From assembly GCA_001604385.1 (NCBI GenBank), contig LVBK01000004.1:62001-126000 (forward strand): DNA of 64,000 bases, written 5' to 3'. The translations under genes and the position numbers were made by a program. Position 1 is the stretch's first letter. Each line of letters opens with the position of its first letter. The stretch is from Spirochaetales bacterium Spiro_09. GTDB lineage: Bacteria; Spirochaetota; Spirochaetia; Treponematales; Treponemataceae. Positions 18,143-26,061 of this stretch are shown one piece after another. A model generated the notes under the pieces. That model saw only the letters and a list, made by a program, of their open reading frames with translations. It ran no database searches and was not told the DNA's origin.

Positions 18143-18694
18143 TCATCCCAGGAAAACCTGGCCGTTATTATCTATTGCCAAAATAGTCTTACATTCAGAG
18201 CAACGAAAGCGACCAGCCTTGGTTGCCTTAAGCTTTTTGGAACATATCGGGCAGGCAAAGATTTTGGGAAAAATCTCCGATTTAATCTCGACACCACTCG
18301 ATTTGAAAAAATCTACGGAATCAGGAAGCGAGTCTTTTATATTGAAAAATTGGGAAAATCCCAACAACTGAAAAACTTCATATACCTTGGGTTGAATCTC
18401 GAGAAGCACTACATCCCCGCCCTTGGGTTTGACCGTTTTCAGAAAAGCGGTAAAAGACCCGATACCGGTCGAGGAAACATAATTGAGCGCACCACAGTTA
18501 AAAATAAGCCGGGTATACCCGGCTTCAACTACTTTTGTCACCCGTTTCTGGAAAAAACTGGAGTTATATGTATCAATGTAGCCATTCAAGTATAAAACCA
18601 CGCAACCATCTACATCTGTTACCTTCTCCAGACGTATTTTAAGGCTGTCATCCTTTTCATCGTCGAATCCGGGGATAATGCTGTTGTTATTCAT
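18143..18694 (-). CDS. STAS-domain protein with C-terminal zinc ribbon
   Basis: 183 residues. Residues 18-125 are a STAS domain of the anti-sigma-factor-antagonist type: NGYIDTYNS, then NYVSSTGIGSF with the phosphorylatable Ser at 74 or 75. The tail (145-175) is a zinc ribbon with CPIC (148-151) and CSEC (165-168). STAS proteins of this type are switched by serine kinases and phosphatases and free a partner protein. The zinc ribbon suggests a nucleic-acid or protein contact not found in SpoIIAA/RsbV. A GGAG motif precedes ATG 18694. It is a single-gene unit ending in a terminator. No kinase partner is adjacent. Confidence 0.8.
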   Translation of the reverse strand: MNNNSIIPGFDDEKDDSLKIRLEKVTDVDGCVVLYLNGYIDTYNSSFFQKRVTKVVEAGYTRLIFNCGALNYVSSTGIGSFTAFLKTVKPKGGDVVLLEIQPKVYEVFQLLGFSQFFNIKDSLPDSVDFFKSSGVEIKSEIFPKIFACPICSKKLKATKAGRFRCSECKTILAIDNNGQVFLG

Positions 18695-18764
18695 ATCACT
18701 CCTACCGTCCAGATTATCGGCATTTTCTCTAATATGATTACTATAAACATATTAAAATAAATTG

Positions 18765-19481
18765 TCAAACAAAGGTGGGCCGCCACGCCTTATCCACAGG
18801 AAGGATAACACCATTACAGGCCGAGTTTTCAAGCAAAAACATTGCAGCTCGGGCAATTTCTTCCCTGGTTACGGCTTTACCGTCCGGATTTTTTCGCTCA
18901 AGAGCTTTCAGGACCTCACCATCCAGATATTCAGTTTCAGCAAGCCCCGGACACAGCGCATTGCAGGTAATACCAAAGCGTGCGTATTCCTCGGAAACTG
19001 AACGAACCAGTGAACTCAATCCCGTTTTTGCTGCTGCATAGGCGGCATTTGTGCTGAAGCCACGAATCCGGTCTGTTCTGGTTCCCCCAAACAATAAAAT
19101 CCGCCCCCACTGACGGGACATCATATGAGGTAAAACAGATGACACAAGCATACCGGGAAAGGTCAGATTGTCAAACACAATGGACAACCATTGATCCTCT
19201 GATGTGTCATGAACCGGCTTCTGCAAAAAAGGACCGCGAACAACACAAAGTATGTCTGCAGACCGGGCTTCCTGTAAAACTATATCCCGGTTTCCGGATT
19301 TATCAAGATCAAGTGCCAAAAAAGTACGATCAGGACCAGAGGGATACTCAACGGGAGAACCATGACGTCCGACACACACAATATGTGCACCCCGATCTGC
19401 CAGTCCCGAGCTTACCAGACTACCAAGCCCTCCGGTTCCCCCGACAACCAGGGCCTTTTTACCCGAAAAAACGTTTTGCAT
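18765..19481 (-). CDS. Short-chain dehydrogenase/reductase family protein
   Basis: 238 residues with the SDR Rossmann lead GGTGGLGS (residues 13-20), a NAD(P)-binding region ending in DLD, and the catalytic YxxxK as AAYAAAKTG. The position usually held by the catalytic Ser reads LFGGTRTD, so this residue seems lost or moved. The C-terminal PG..ETEYLDGE segment and the ending are FabG-like. The start is ATG 19481: a TATTAT ends six bases upstream, and in-frame codons further up lie in the divergent promoter region. Substrate unknown; activity may be altered by the missing Ser. Confidence 0.8.
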   Translation of the reverse strand: MQNVFSGKKALVVGGTGGLGSLVSSGLADRGAHIVCVGRHGSPVEYPSGPDRTFLALDLDKSGNRDIVLQEARSADILCVVRGPFLQKPVHDTSEDQWLSIVFDNLTFPGMLVSSVLPHMMSRQWGRILLFGGTRTDRIRGFSTNAAYAAAKTGLSSLVRSVSEEYARFGITCNALCPGLAETEYLDGEVLKALERKNPDGKAVTREEIARAAMFLLENSACNGVILPVDKAWRPTFV

Positions 19482-19487
19482 ATACTC

Positions 19488-19516
19488 ATAATAACTGACT
19501 GATATTGACAGAACAA
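19488..19516 (-). promoter_or_regulatory. Promoter of the SDR gene, leaderless geometry
   Basis: TTGTTC (19511-19516), 17-base spacer, TATTAT (19488-19493), six bases to ATG 19481. Its -35 abuts that of trmJ. Confidence 0.55.
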
Positions 19517-19533
19517 GGGGAGAACCGGAAAAT
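19505..19533 (+). promoter_or_regulatory. Promoter of trmJ, leaderless geometry
   Basis: TTGACA (19505-19510), 17-base spacer, GAAAAT (19528-19533), six bases to GTG 19540. Confidence 0.6.
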
Positions 19534-19539
19534 GACTGT

Positions 19540-20280
19540 GTGAAAGATATCCCCTGCCCGATCATCTTGTGTCGCCCAGAAGAAAGCCGGAATATCGGAT
19601 CAGTATGCAGGGCGATGCTGAATGCAAATTGTCATGAGCTGCGAATTGTAGGCAATAAAAATGATTATTCAGATGAACAGGTTCGCATTCTGGCCATCCA
19701 TGCAGCACCGGTATGGGAAAGCGCCACATTCTTTGAACCGACAATAGACGGATTACGTCAGGCGCTATCGGATTGCTCCATTTCAGCAGGAACCACCAGG
19801 CGTATGGGGCAAAAACGAAAATCCTGGGGCATGACTCCCGAACAATTCGCTGCTCATATTTTTTCCGCACCAATAGATACGAAAGCCGCCATTGTATTTG
19901 GCAATGAACGAACAGGATTAACCGACGCTGAACTGGAATGCTGCACACTGGCCGTCAATATTCCAACGAGTACAAGCTTCCCCTCTCTCAACCTGTCGCA
20001 CGCTGTACAGATCATGACCTATACCCTTTTCCGTTTTGCAGACACCCGGGCCAGGGGATATGAAGCGGTAAGCACTGAACGGCTTGAGCGGGCAATGACC
20101 GGAATTGCACAATCAATAGAACGCATCGGATTGTATAGAAATCCGGGAGCAGAGAATAACACCCGGTTCCTTCAAGGTATTTTCGCCCGCGCCGCCCTGT
20201 CCGAAGGAGAACTTAAACGCCTGGAAAAACTGTTTGACCGCATGTCCTGGGTTAAAACACAATCGATTCCGGAAGAATAA
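19540..20280 (+). CDS. trmJ: TrmJ-type tRNA 2'-O-methyltransferase (SPOUT family)
   Basis: 246 residues. It probably methylates the 2'-OH of residue 32 in tRNA using SAM. The SPOUT trefoil-knot motifs are present: NIGSVCRAM (residues 18-26), VFGNERTGLT near 120 and PTSTSFPSLNLSHAVQIM near 145. The C-terminal extension (180-246) is typical of TrmJ. The GTG start at 19540 fits the leaderless promoter exactly. The 3' end overlaps the convergent AAA+ gene by 29 bases. A general rRNA/tRNA methylase of the same family is the only real alternative. Confidence 0.85.
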   Translation: MKDIPCPIILCRPEESRNIGSVCRAMLNANCHELRIVGNKNDYSDEQVRILAIHAAPVWESATFFEPTIDGLRQALSDCSISAGTTRRMGQKRKSWGMTPEQFAAHIFSAPIDTKAAIVFGNERTGLTDAELECCTLAVNIPTSTSFPSLNLSHAVQIMTYTLFRFADTRARGYEAVSTERLERAMTGIAQSIERIGLYRNPGAENNTRFLQGIFARAALSEGELKRLEKLFDRMSWVKTQSIPEE

Positions 20281-21385
20281 ACGGACTGGCTCCATCCTGC
20301 GGGGACCGTCGCAAGCAGGTGAACAATTCCCGGACATTACCCGGCCAAGGATAGTTCATCAACTTCTGGAGGGCTCCGTCAGTCAACTGTTTTTTTGAAG
20401 ACCGCAAGCAAAGACTGGCAAGGAGCGGAATATCTTCCAGATGTTCGCGCAGGGGAGGCATGGTAAGCCGGTTCTCGTCAAGCCGATAAAAAAGATCGCT
20501 CCTGAACCGCCCGGAACGCACACACGAAGCAACATCCTGATTCGTCGCGCAAATAAGCCTGAAACGAACAGTACGCCTGCAGTTAGTACCAAGTCTGCAT
20601 ATAACACCATCTTCAATAACCCGCAGGAACTTCGCTTGCAGGGAAAAATCCAGATCGCCGATCTCGTCAAGAAACAATGTTCCCTCATGAGCTTGTTCAA
20701 ACAACCCGGGGGTATCCACCGCAGCAGTGTAGCTTGACGGAAGGGTACCAAAAAGAATACTTTCGGCAAAACCGGAAGCGAGACAACTGGCGTTATAAGT
20801 AATAAACGGTCCTCGGGAAAAGGAAGACAGGTAATGCACGACATGAGCCGCAACATCCTTGCCGGTTCCGGACTCACCCTGAATCAGGACCGGGGCAAGA
20901 GAATTGCGCCAGCTTATCAGTTTTTCACGGATCCTGTTAATAGCAGGACTTTTCCCGACAAGGGTTTTCGTCCCTTCAGCGGAATCCCAGGAGGGCAACG
21001 CTTCGCAAACCGAATTAATATCCGGCTTGACCGTTTCGAGAAGGGCAGTTATGCGGGAAAATATGCGGTCATAATCGCAGGGAATCCTGAAATAGCCGGC
21101 AACGCCGGCATCCCGGGCAAAGGTTACCAAAGAAAACGAATACTCACGGGTAAGAACACAAAGGGGGGAATCAACCAACAGATTTGAAACCTGACATAAT
21201 AATTCAGGTACATAGCAACCCCTGAGGGCCAGATCAAAAAGAACACAATCGGGAGATTCGCGCTGAATGTGGTCAAAGGCTTCTTCCGGTTTGTCAGTAT
21301 GTGCTATTGACCATGTTCCGCCCGACAAACGTTCCACAACGGCAACATCTGCAACTGTTGACGTAATGTACAACACCTTTCGCAA
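20252..21385 (-). CDS. Receiver-like / AAA+ protein related to sigma-54 activators but lacking GAFTGA and the HTH
   Basis: 377 residues. The start is TTG 21385, seven bases after AGGAGG. Residues 1-115 resemble a response-regulator receiver (Asp51 in LFDLAL) but lack the acidic pair near the N-terminus and the usual Lys near residue 100. Residues 140-365 are a sigma-54-activator-type AAA+ domain: Walker A GESGTGKD, Walker B TLFLDEIGDL, and sensor/arginine-finger SDLFYRLDENRL. The sigma-54 contact loop, normally GAFTGA, reads SSYTAA, and the protein ends without a Fis-type HTH. It may regulate something other than sigma-54 or act as a co-factor. It is last in the ctp-rsmE-wecG operon and overlaps trmJ by 29 bases. 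Confidence 0.75.
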   Translation of the reverse strand: MRKVLYITSTVADVAVVERLSGGTWSIAHTDKPEEAFDHIQRESPDCVLFDLALRGCYVPELLCQVSNLLVDSPLCVLTREYSFSLVTFARDAGVAGYFRIPCDYDRIFSRITALLETVKPDINSVCEALPSWDSAEGTKTLVGKSPAINRIREKLISWRNSLAPVLIQGESGTGKDVAAHVVHYLSSFSRGPFITYNASCLASGFAESILFGTLPSSYTAAVDTPGLFEQAHEGTLFLDEIGDLDFSLQAKFLRVIEDGVICRLGTNCRRTVRFRLICATNQDVASCVRSGRFRSDLFYRLDENRLTMPPLREHLEDIPLLASLCLRSSKKQLTDGALQKLMNYPWPGNVRELFTCLRRSPQDGASPFILPESIVF

Positions 21386-21428
21386 TCCGCGGCCTCCTGG
21401 GCCGGCCGAATACCACGAAGTCTCACAA

Positions 21429-22172
21429 TCAAGCGGTTATACGGAACAGCCGGTTAATTATAAGTAGCACATTATACCACAGGTATTGAAAAACCCGCAG
21501 CACGCGAAAAGGATTTTTTATGATTTCAGGAAGATATTCCAACCCGCGGTCAAACATCTTCTCGGATATTCGTCGTTTTCGTTCGGAGAAAATGTCGATG
21601 ACATCGGCGCTCCATAGAAAGATTCCGTTATGAAGCTTCATGCGGTTCCTATGTATCCACCGCTGTCCACCCGGCACGCCATCTCCGACAATAACCAGAG
21701 ACGGATGCGCCTTGGTGATGGCGGTCATGATTTTCTTTTCCATAGTTTTATGATAGTACCCGGGGAAACGACCAACCAGGGATACGCGCGGGAAGGTACT
21801 GCGTACATTCCGTTCAGCCTGTAAAAGACTTTTCTGGTGGGCTCCAAACAAATAAAGAGACTTGCAGTACTGATCCAGCACGGATAAAACCGAAATAATG
21901 AGCGAAAAAGGGTAATAACGAACCGGTTGGGTACGTTTCAGGAAGAGAACCCCGCGGATAATACTGCGAGAAACTGGCAACACGAGGGCGGCGCTGGTAA
22001 CCATGTTCCTGAATTCTCCATTGTGACGGGCACGAAGGAGATCCCACAGAGTCAGCATCATAATATGGCAGGGTTCATTACGCTGTAAAAGACCCAACAC
22101 GGTCTGTTCAAGTTCCTCGGGAGGAACGATATCGAGAGGAACTTTTAAAAAGTTTATTCTTTCAACTGCCAC
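21429..22172 (-). CDS. WecG/TagA/CpsF-family glycosyltransferase-like protein
   Basis: 247 residues. The family patterns are YLFGAHQKSL near 108, GDGVPGGQRWIHRNR near 160 and the amphipathic C-terminal tail with NPFRVLRVFQY. Active members move ManNAc-type sugars onto lipid-linked GlcNAc at the membrane. Here the usual catalytic Asp region (A.l..DG.G) reads LVLPVSRSIIRG, so the Asp is not seen, and the GxPxQE motif is changed to GVPGGQ. It may have a different donor or be inactive. The start GTG 22172 lies within the end of rsmE (19-base overlap), so the genes are coupled. Confidence 0.7.
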   Translation of the reverse strand: MAVERINFLKVPLDIVPPEELEQTVLGLLQRNEPCHIMMLTLWDLLRARHNGEFRNMVTSAALVLPVSRSIIRGVLFLKRTQPVRYYPFSLIISVLSVLDQYCKSLYLFGAHQKSLLQAERNVRSTFPRVSLVGRFPGYYHKTMEKKIMTAITKAHPSLVIVGDGVPGGQRWIHRNRMKLHNGIFLWSADVIDIFSERKRRISEKMFDRGLEYLPEIIKNPFRVLRVFQYLWYNVLLIINRLFRITA

Positions 22173-22957
22173 TTGTCTTGCTCCGTCAATAAAACCTGCA
22201 CAGCCGCTATTCCATAAAGGGCAGCGGTTTCGGCCCTCAGCACATTCGTATCGAAATGCACCGGCTGAAAACCCGCTTCCTCAAGCAGACACATTTCCCC
22301 GTCAGAAAGCCCGCCTTCTGCACCGATAGCAAGAGCGACCACTTCGGGGTGTTTTTCAAGATACCCATGCAACGAGTTTCGCGCAAGAGGGGCTTCGGTC
22401 AAAACCAGAGCCGCAGAAGCTTGTTGCCCACAGAGTTCTGTCATTGTACCGGGAATGTCTCCCGGCTCGATCACCTCATGTATCTGCGTCGCTACCGGAG
22501 AGCCGCTTTGTTGAAGAGCTTCCCGCACAATACGCTGCCACCGCCCCGATTTACTGTCGCCCAGGGACTCCGCAGTCCGGACAAGGGAACGTTCTCCGGC
22601 TACCGGCACTATATGGGAAACGCCCGTTTCCGTAGCCTGGCGAATCACCTGATCCATTTTTTGACCTTTCAGTATCCATTGAAAGAGCACAAGGGGAGTA
22701 AAGCAAGACTCAACAGCAGGCTGAGACTCCGATGACCGTTGTATGTCCTGACAGGAACAGAGTGACAGCAGAATCGTACGGTGCTCACGATCGACGCGCT
22801 CGACGATAGCTCCGGAAAGTCCGCCATGAGGAAGGCGAACCTCCAGGGTATCCCCCTCGGTGGCTCGCAACACCTGCACTAAATAGCGGTACAAACTTCC
22901 CGTCAAGGTATACCGTCCGTCAGCATCGGCGGGATGATCAAGAACAAGTTGCCTCAC
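22154..22957 (-). CDS. rsmE: 16S rRNA m3U1498 methyltransferase
   Basis: 267 residues of the RsmE family. An N-terminal PUA-like domain (to about 75) is followed by a SPOUT domain with KGQKMDQVIRQATETGV near 115, IGAEGGLSDGE near 215 and the C-terminal LRAETAALYGIAAVQ. It methylates N3 of U1498 in 16S rRNA, near the decoding site. The start is GTG 22957, overlapping the ctp stop by four bases (GTGA). It is the second gene of the ctp operon. Confidence 0.93.
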   Translation of the reverse strand: MRQLVLDHPADADGRYTLTGSLYRYLVQVLRATEGDTLEVRLPHGGLSGAIVERVDREHRTILLSLCSCQDIQRSSESQPAVESCFTPLVLFQWILKGQKMDQVIRQATETGVSHIVPVAGERSLVRTAESLGDSKSGRWQRIVREALQQSGSPVATQIHEVIEPGDIPGTMTELCGQQASAALVLTEAPLARNSLHGYLEKHPEVVALAIGAEGGLSDGEMCLLEEAGFQPVHFDTNVLRAETAALYGIAAVQVLLTEQDKWQLKE

Positions 22958-24429
22958 TGCACGGAATCCGCTTCTTTTGACGCCTCGAGTTCCTGCATTT
23001 CCCGTACTGTACGGGTTGATTTCAACAAATGCGGAACCGTCCCGGAAAGCAACACATCGACAGCGGATCGAAGCTGTACATCATATTCAAGGTCATACAG
23101 GGGACTGAGATGAGTGCGATAAAACTCCTGCAGAACCAGTCGTTTCAGTACACGCTTTTCAACTTGATAATCACGTGCAAGAAGGGCAACAAATGCCTCT
23201 ATATCCTTGTCAGGAAGAGTATCTTTTCCGCTCACAAAATCTGAAAGTTTACTTGTCTGCAACAACTCGCTGAGAGCCTTTTCTTCCTCAACGGTCATTT
23301 CAGGAAAACTGACCGCAAGATCCGGAATGATACCGGTCTTGTCAATGTTTGCATCACTGGGCGTGTAATAACGTGCCATGGTAATCTTCATGGCATCCTG
23401 ATTTTGCAGCTCGACAACTTGCTGCACGGAACCCTTGCCAAAGGTTGTCTCGCCAACCAAATAGGCAAGCCGATAATCTTTGAGGGCACCGGCCAGGATT
23501 TCAGCTGCACTCGCAGAACCCTTGTTGATAAGCACCACAACAGGTTTATCCCCGGTAAACAAAGTTGTTCCCTGCCGGGCACGGAATTCACGGTTTTCCC
23601 AGGATATTCGGGAACGGGTGGATACAATTGTTCCGGAAGAAATAAATGCATCCGCTACATCCACCACACTGGTAATAAGGCCTCCGGGATTATTTCGTAA
23701 ATCGATTAACAGGGAGGAATACCCGGAATCGCTGAAGTGTTTCAGCGCGTCCTGCACCCGTTCGGCGGTTAACGGGGTAAACTCTATGATCCGCAAATAG
23801 CCGATACCGTTGTCCATCATTTGGTATTTGACGGTAGGAACTTCGATGAGGGCACGGGTCAGGGTAACGCTATAATCGAGCGCCTTCCCGCGGCGCATCT
23901 GAACCGTTACCGGAGTGCCGACCGGGCCGCGAAGCCGGGAGAGAACATCTTCCATGGATATTTCAGCAGTGGATTGGCCGTCTATGGAAATGATAAAATC
24001 GCCGGGTTGTATGCCGGCCCGCCAGCCCGGAGTATCCTCAATGGGTGATGCAACCTCTACCCAGGCGGGCTTCTCGGGAGTTGACTCGATCGGCTTTGTA
24101 ATGGAAAGGCCAACCCCACCGAAAGATCCGGTCGTCGTATCCCGTAAACTGAGGCTTGTCATGCTGTCGCTGTCAATATACGAGGTATACGGATCACCGA
24201 TTGACTCGAGCATTCCCTTTATGGCGCCCTCATACAACACCTCGGGATCAACCTCGTCAACATAGTTCTTTTGGATAAAATTGTACACATACTGAAAAAG
24301 CTGCAAAAACCGTTCCTGATTGGCAGCCCCGGAGGTATCCTGTGCAACAAGAGGTGTCCCGACAAGCACAAACAAGAGAAGCGCAAGCGAGAATATACAT
24401 GAACTGATCCAGATTTTTTTCGTAGTCAT
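22954..24429 (-). CDS. ctp: Carboxy-terminal processing protease, S41 family
   Basis: 491 residues: an N-terminal signal anchor (about residues 7-30), a PDZ domain (about 100-180) with the GXGL-type loop FGGVGLSI, and a tail-specific serine protease domain. The nucleophile Ser is in KGSASAAEILAGAL (about residue 310) and the Lys in GKGSVQQV (about 335). It cuts proteins from their C-termini in the periplasm. The start ATG 24429 is set by a strong promoter whose -10 ends six bases before it; the ATG at 24453 lies within that promoter. First gene of an operon with rsmE, wecG and the AAA+ gene. Confidence 0.92.
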   Translation of the reverse strand: MTTKKIWISSCIFSLALLLFVLVGTPLVAQDTSGAANQERFLQLFQYVYNFIQKNYVDEVDPEVLYEGAIKGMLESIGDPYTSYIDSDSMTSLSLRDTTTGSFGGVGLSITKPIESTPEKPAWVEVASPIEDTPGWRAGIQPGDFIISIDGQSTAEISMEDVLSRLRGPVGTPVTVQMRRGKALDYSVTLTRALIEVPTVKYQMMDNGIGYLRIIEFTPLTAERVQDALKHFSDSGYSSLLIDLRNNPGGLITSVVDVADAFISSGTIVSTRSRISWENREFRARQGTTLFTGDKPVVVLINKGSASAAEILAGALKDYRLAYLVGETTFGKGSVQQVVELQNQDAMKITMARYYTPSDANIDKTGIIPDLAVSFPEMTVEEEKALSELLQTSKLSDFVSGKDTLPDKDIEAFVALLARDYQVEKRVLKRLVLQEFYRTHLSPLYDLEYDVQLRSAVDVLLSGTVPHLLKSTRTVREMQELEASKEADSVQ

Positions 24430-24435
24430 AGGGTT

Positions 24436-24464
24436 ATTGTCCGTCTGGAGCATCCCTTTGTCAA
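24436..24464 (-). promoter_or_regulatory. Promoter of the ctp operon, leaderless geometry
   Basis: Consensus TTGACA (24459-24464), 17-base spacer, GACAAT (24436-24441), six bases to ATG 24429. Confidence 0.7.
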
Positions 24465-24477
24465 GAAGACCGGGCTA

Positions 24478-24506
24478 TTGACCGTAGTCAATATGTTGCG
24501 TAAACT
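24478..24506 (+). promoter_or_regulatory. Promoter of the minD-fapA-lgt operon, near-leaderless
   Basis: TTGACC (24478-24483), 17-base spacer, TAAACT (24501-24506), eight bases to ATG 24515. A second TATAAT-like string at 24511-24516 overlaps the start codon and has no -35. Confidence 0.55.
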
Positions 24507-24514
24507 TCTGTATA

Positions 24515-24913
24515 ATGCAAAAGGGCAAGCTGTTTTATCCAATCCTTCTATTGTATGAACTTCTCAGGCTGGGTCTTCTTCTTGCCGACAGCATTCCTGC
24601 GGTCCCGTCAAGCAACCGACTGGCCCTCTTTGCGGCCATACCACTCCTGTGCATCCTGCCCCCGCTCGTCTACATGCTTATATTGGATGAAAGAAGATTT
24701 GCCGCCTGGCTTATCCTGATAATCTGGATCAAGGCGCTTTCTCTTCCCGTTTGGCTGTGGTTTATACTGTCGTCAACAGGCGGGGTTCTGGCACCAAACC
24801 CCTTACAGGATGTTTCACTGCTTGCCACGCTCGCTACAGCGGTTCTTCTGCTTGCAGGAGACTTTATTTCCGGCATTACCTGTTACAGGAGACATTCACG
24901 CCTATGCATGTAA
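24515..24913 (+). CDS. Small integral membrane protein, 132 residues
   Basis: About four hydrophobic segments (roughly residues 8-25, 38-56, 62-85 and 100-120) and a short basic tail. I do not recognise the family. The start at 24515 has no ribosome-binding site but fits a promoter ending eight bases upstream. Its end overlaps the start of the MinD-like gene by ten bases, so it is the first gene of the minD-fapA-lgt operon and may work with those proteins at the membrane. Confidence 0.65.
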   Translation: MQKGKLFYPILLLYELLRLGLLLADSIPAVPSSNRLALFAAIPLLCILPPLVYMLILDERRFAAWLILIIWIKALSLPVWLWFILSSTGGVLAPNPLQDVSLLATLATAVLLLAGDFISGITCYRRHSRLCM

Positions 24914-26046
24914 TTCCAGTCGCAAGCGGAAAAGGTGGAGTCGGTAAAAGCCTCCTCTCGGCCAATCTGGCCATAGCGCTCTCCCAGGCAGGAAAAAAGG
25001 TCTTGCTTGCGGATCTCGACCTTGGTGCATCAAACCTGCATCTTGTCCTTGGCGTACAATCGCCCCGCACCGGCATCGGCACCTATTTGTCCGGGAACGG
25101 AACCTTCGAGTCCGTTATTCATGCAACCTCATACGAAGGCCTTTCCTTCATTCCTGGCGATTCCGAAATTCCGGGTTTGACCTCGCTTCGCAATGCGCAA
25201 AAAAATACGCTGACCAAAAACATGCTCAAACAGGATGCTGACTATCTTATTCTTGATCTGGGAGCCGGTACCCATTTGGGAATTCTGGATTTTTTCCTGA
25301 TGTCGCATAAAGGTATTATTGTGACAGCGCCGTCTGTTACTGCAACCTTGAATGCGTATCTTTTCCTGAAAAATGCGGTTTTCAGGCTGATGTACAGTTC
25401 GTTCAAGAAAGGATCGCCCGCCTGGAAGCGGCTGGAAGAACTGAAAAAAGACAGCTCTTCGTTACAGCGCATGTATATTCCCCGTATTATCGAAGAAATT
25501 GCGAAGGTCGACCCGGACAGCGCCTCGGTTTTTACACACAGGGCGTCACAATTTCACCCCCGACTGGTACTTAACATGATTGATGACCCGAAGGATGCTG
25601 ACAAGGCCCTGAAAATTCGAAGATCGTGCAGCGAGTACCTGAATATTGATCTTGAACATCTTGGGGTAATTTACCGGGACTCCGTACAGGATACCGCGCT
25701 TGCCTCCCGATTGCCCGTTATAGTCTATAAACCCCAGTCAATACTCTCCCAGGCCGTCTACCGCATTGCTGACAAAATCATACAAAGCGAAAGCGATGAA
25801 CCGGATGAAATTGACTTTGACACCTTCAGCGATGAGACCTTCCAGTCGGCCGAAATGGAAGCGAACATAGATTTTGATTCAAAGATGACATATGTTGAGG
25901 AACTGGTCGGAAGCGGGACCCTGTCGATGGGAGATCTTGCCGAAACGATCAAGTCCCAGCAGTACGATATAGGCGTTCTGAAAAAAGAAAACCAGCTGTT
26001 GAAAACCAAGCTTGCAGAAGCCCTCAAGCAAGGCTTCACGCTCTAG
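24904..26046 (+). CDS. MinD/FlhG-like ParA-family ATPase with coiled-coil tail
   Basis: 380 residues. The deviant Walker A is SGKGGVGKS (residues 8-16), the switch I-type DLDLGASNLH is near 40 and the Walker B-type LILDLGAGTH is near 115. The C-terminal part (about 300-380) is acidic and ends in a predicted coiled coil (VLKKENQLLKTKLAEAL). The lack of a MinD amphipathic tail and the fapA neighbour point to the FlhG/YlxH side of the family, which sets flagellar number and place. ATG 24904 was chosen since the Walker motif starts just inside it; AGGAG lies twelve bases upstream. No MinC/MinE or FlhF is in the window. Confidence 0.82.
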   Translation: MHVIPVASGKGGVGKSLLSANLAIALSQAGKKVLLADLDLGASNLHLVLGVQSPRTGIGTYLSGNGTFESVIHATSYEGLSFIPGDSEIPGLTSLRNAQKNTLTKNMLKQDADYLILDLGAGTHLGILDFFLMSHKGIIVTAPSVTATLNAYLFLKNAVFRLMYSSFKKGSPAWKRLEELKKDSSSLQRMYIPRIIEEIAKVDPDSASVFTHRASQFHPRLVLNMIDDPKDADKALKIRRSCSEYLNIDLEHLGVIYRDSVQDTALASRLPVIVYKPQSILSQAVYRIADKIIQSESDEPDEIDFDTFSDETFQSAEMEANIDFDSKMTYVEELVGSGTLSMGDLAETIKSQQYDIGVLKKENQLLKTKLAEALKQGFTL

Positions 26047-26061
26047 TCAGGCAGGAGATGT

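Noticed and set aside
20252-21385. A sigma-54 activator that could drive the hsp20 promoter
   Set aside because: No GAFTGA loop and no DNA-binding domain.
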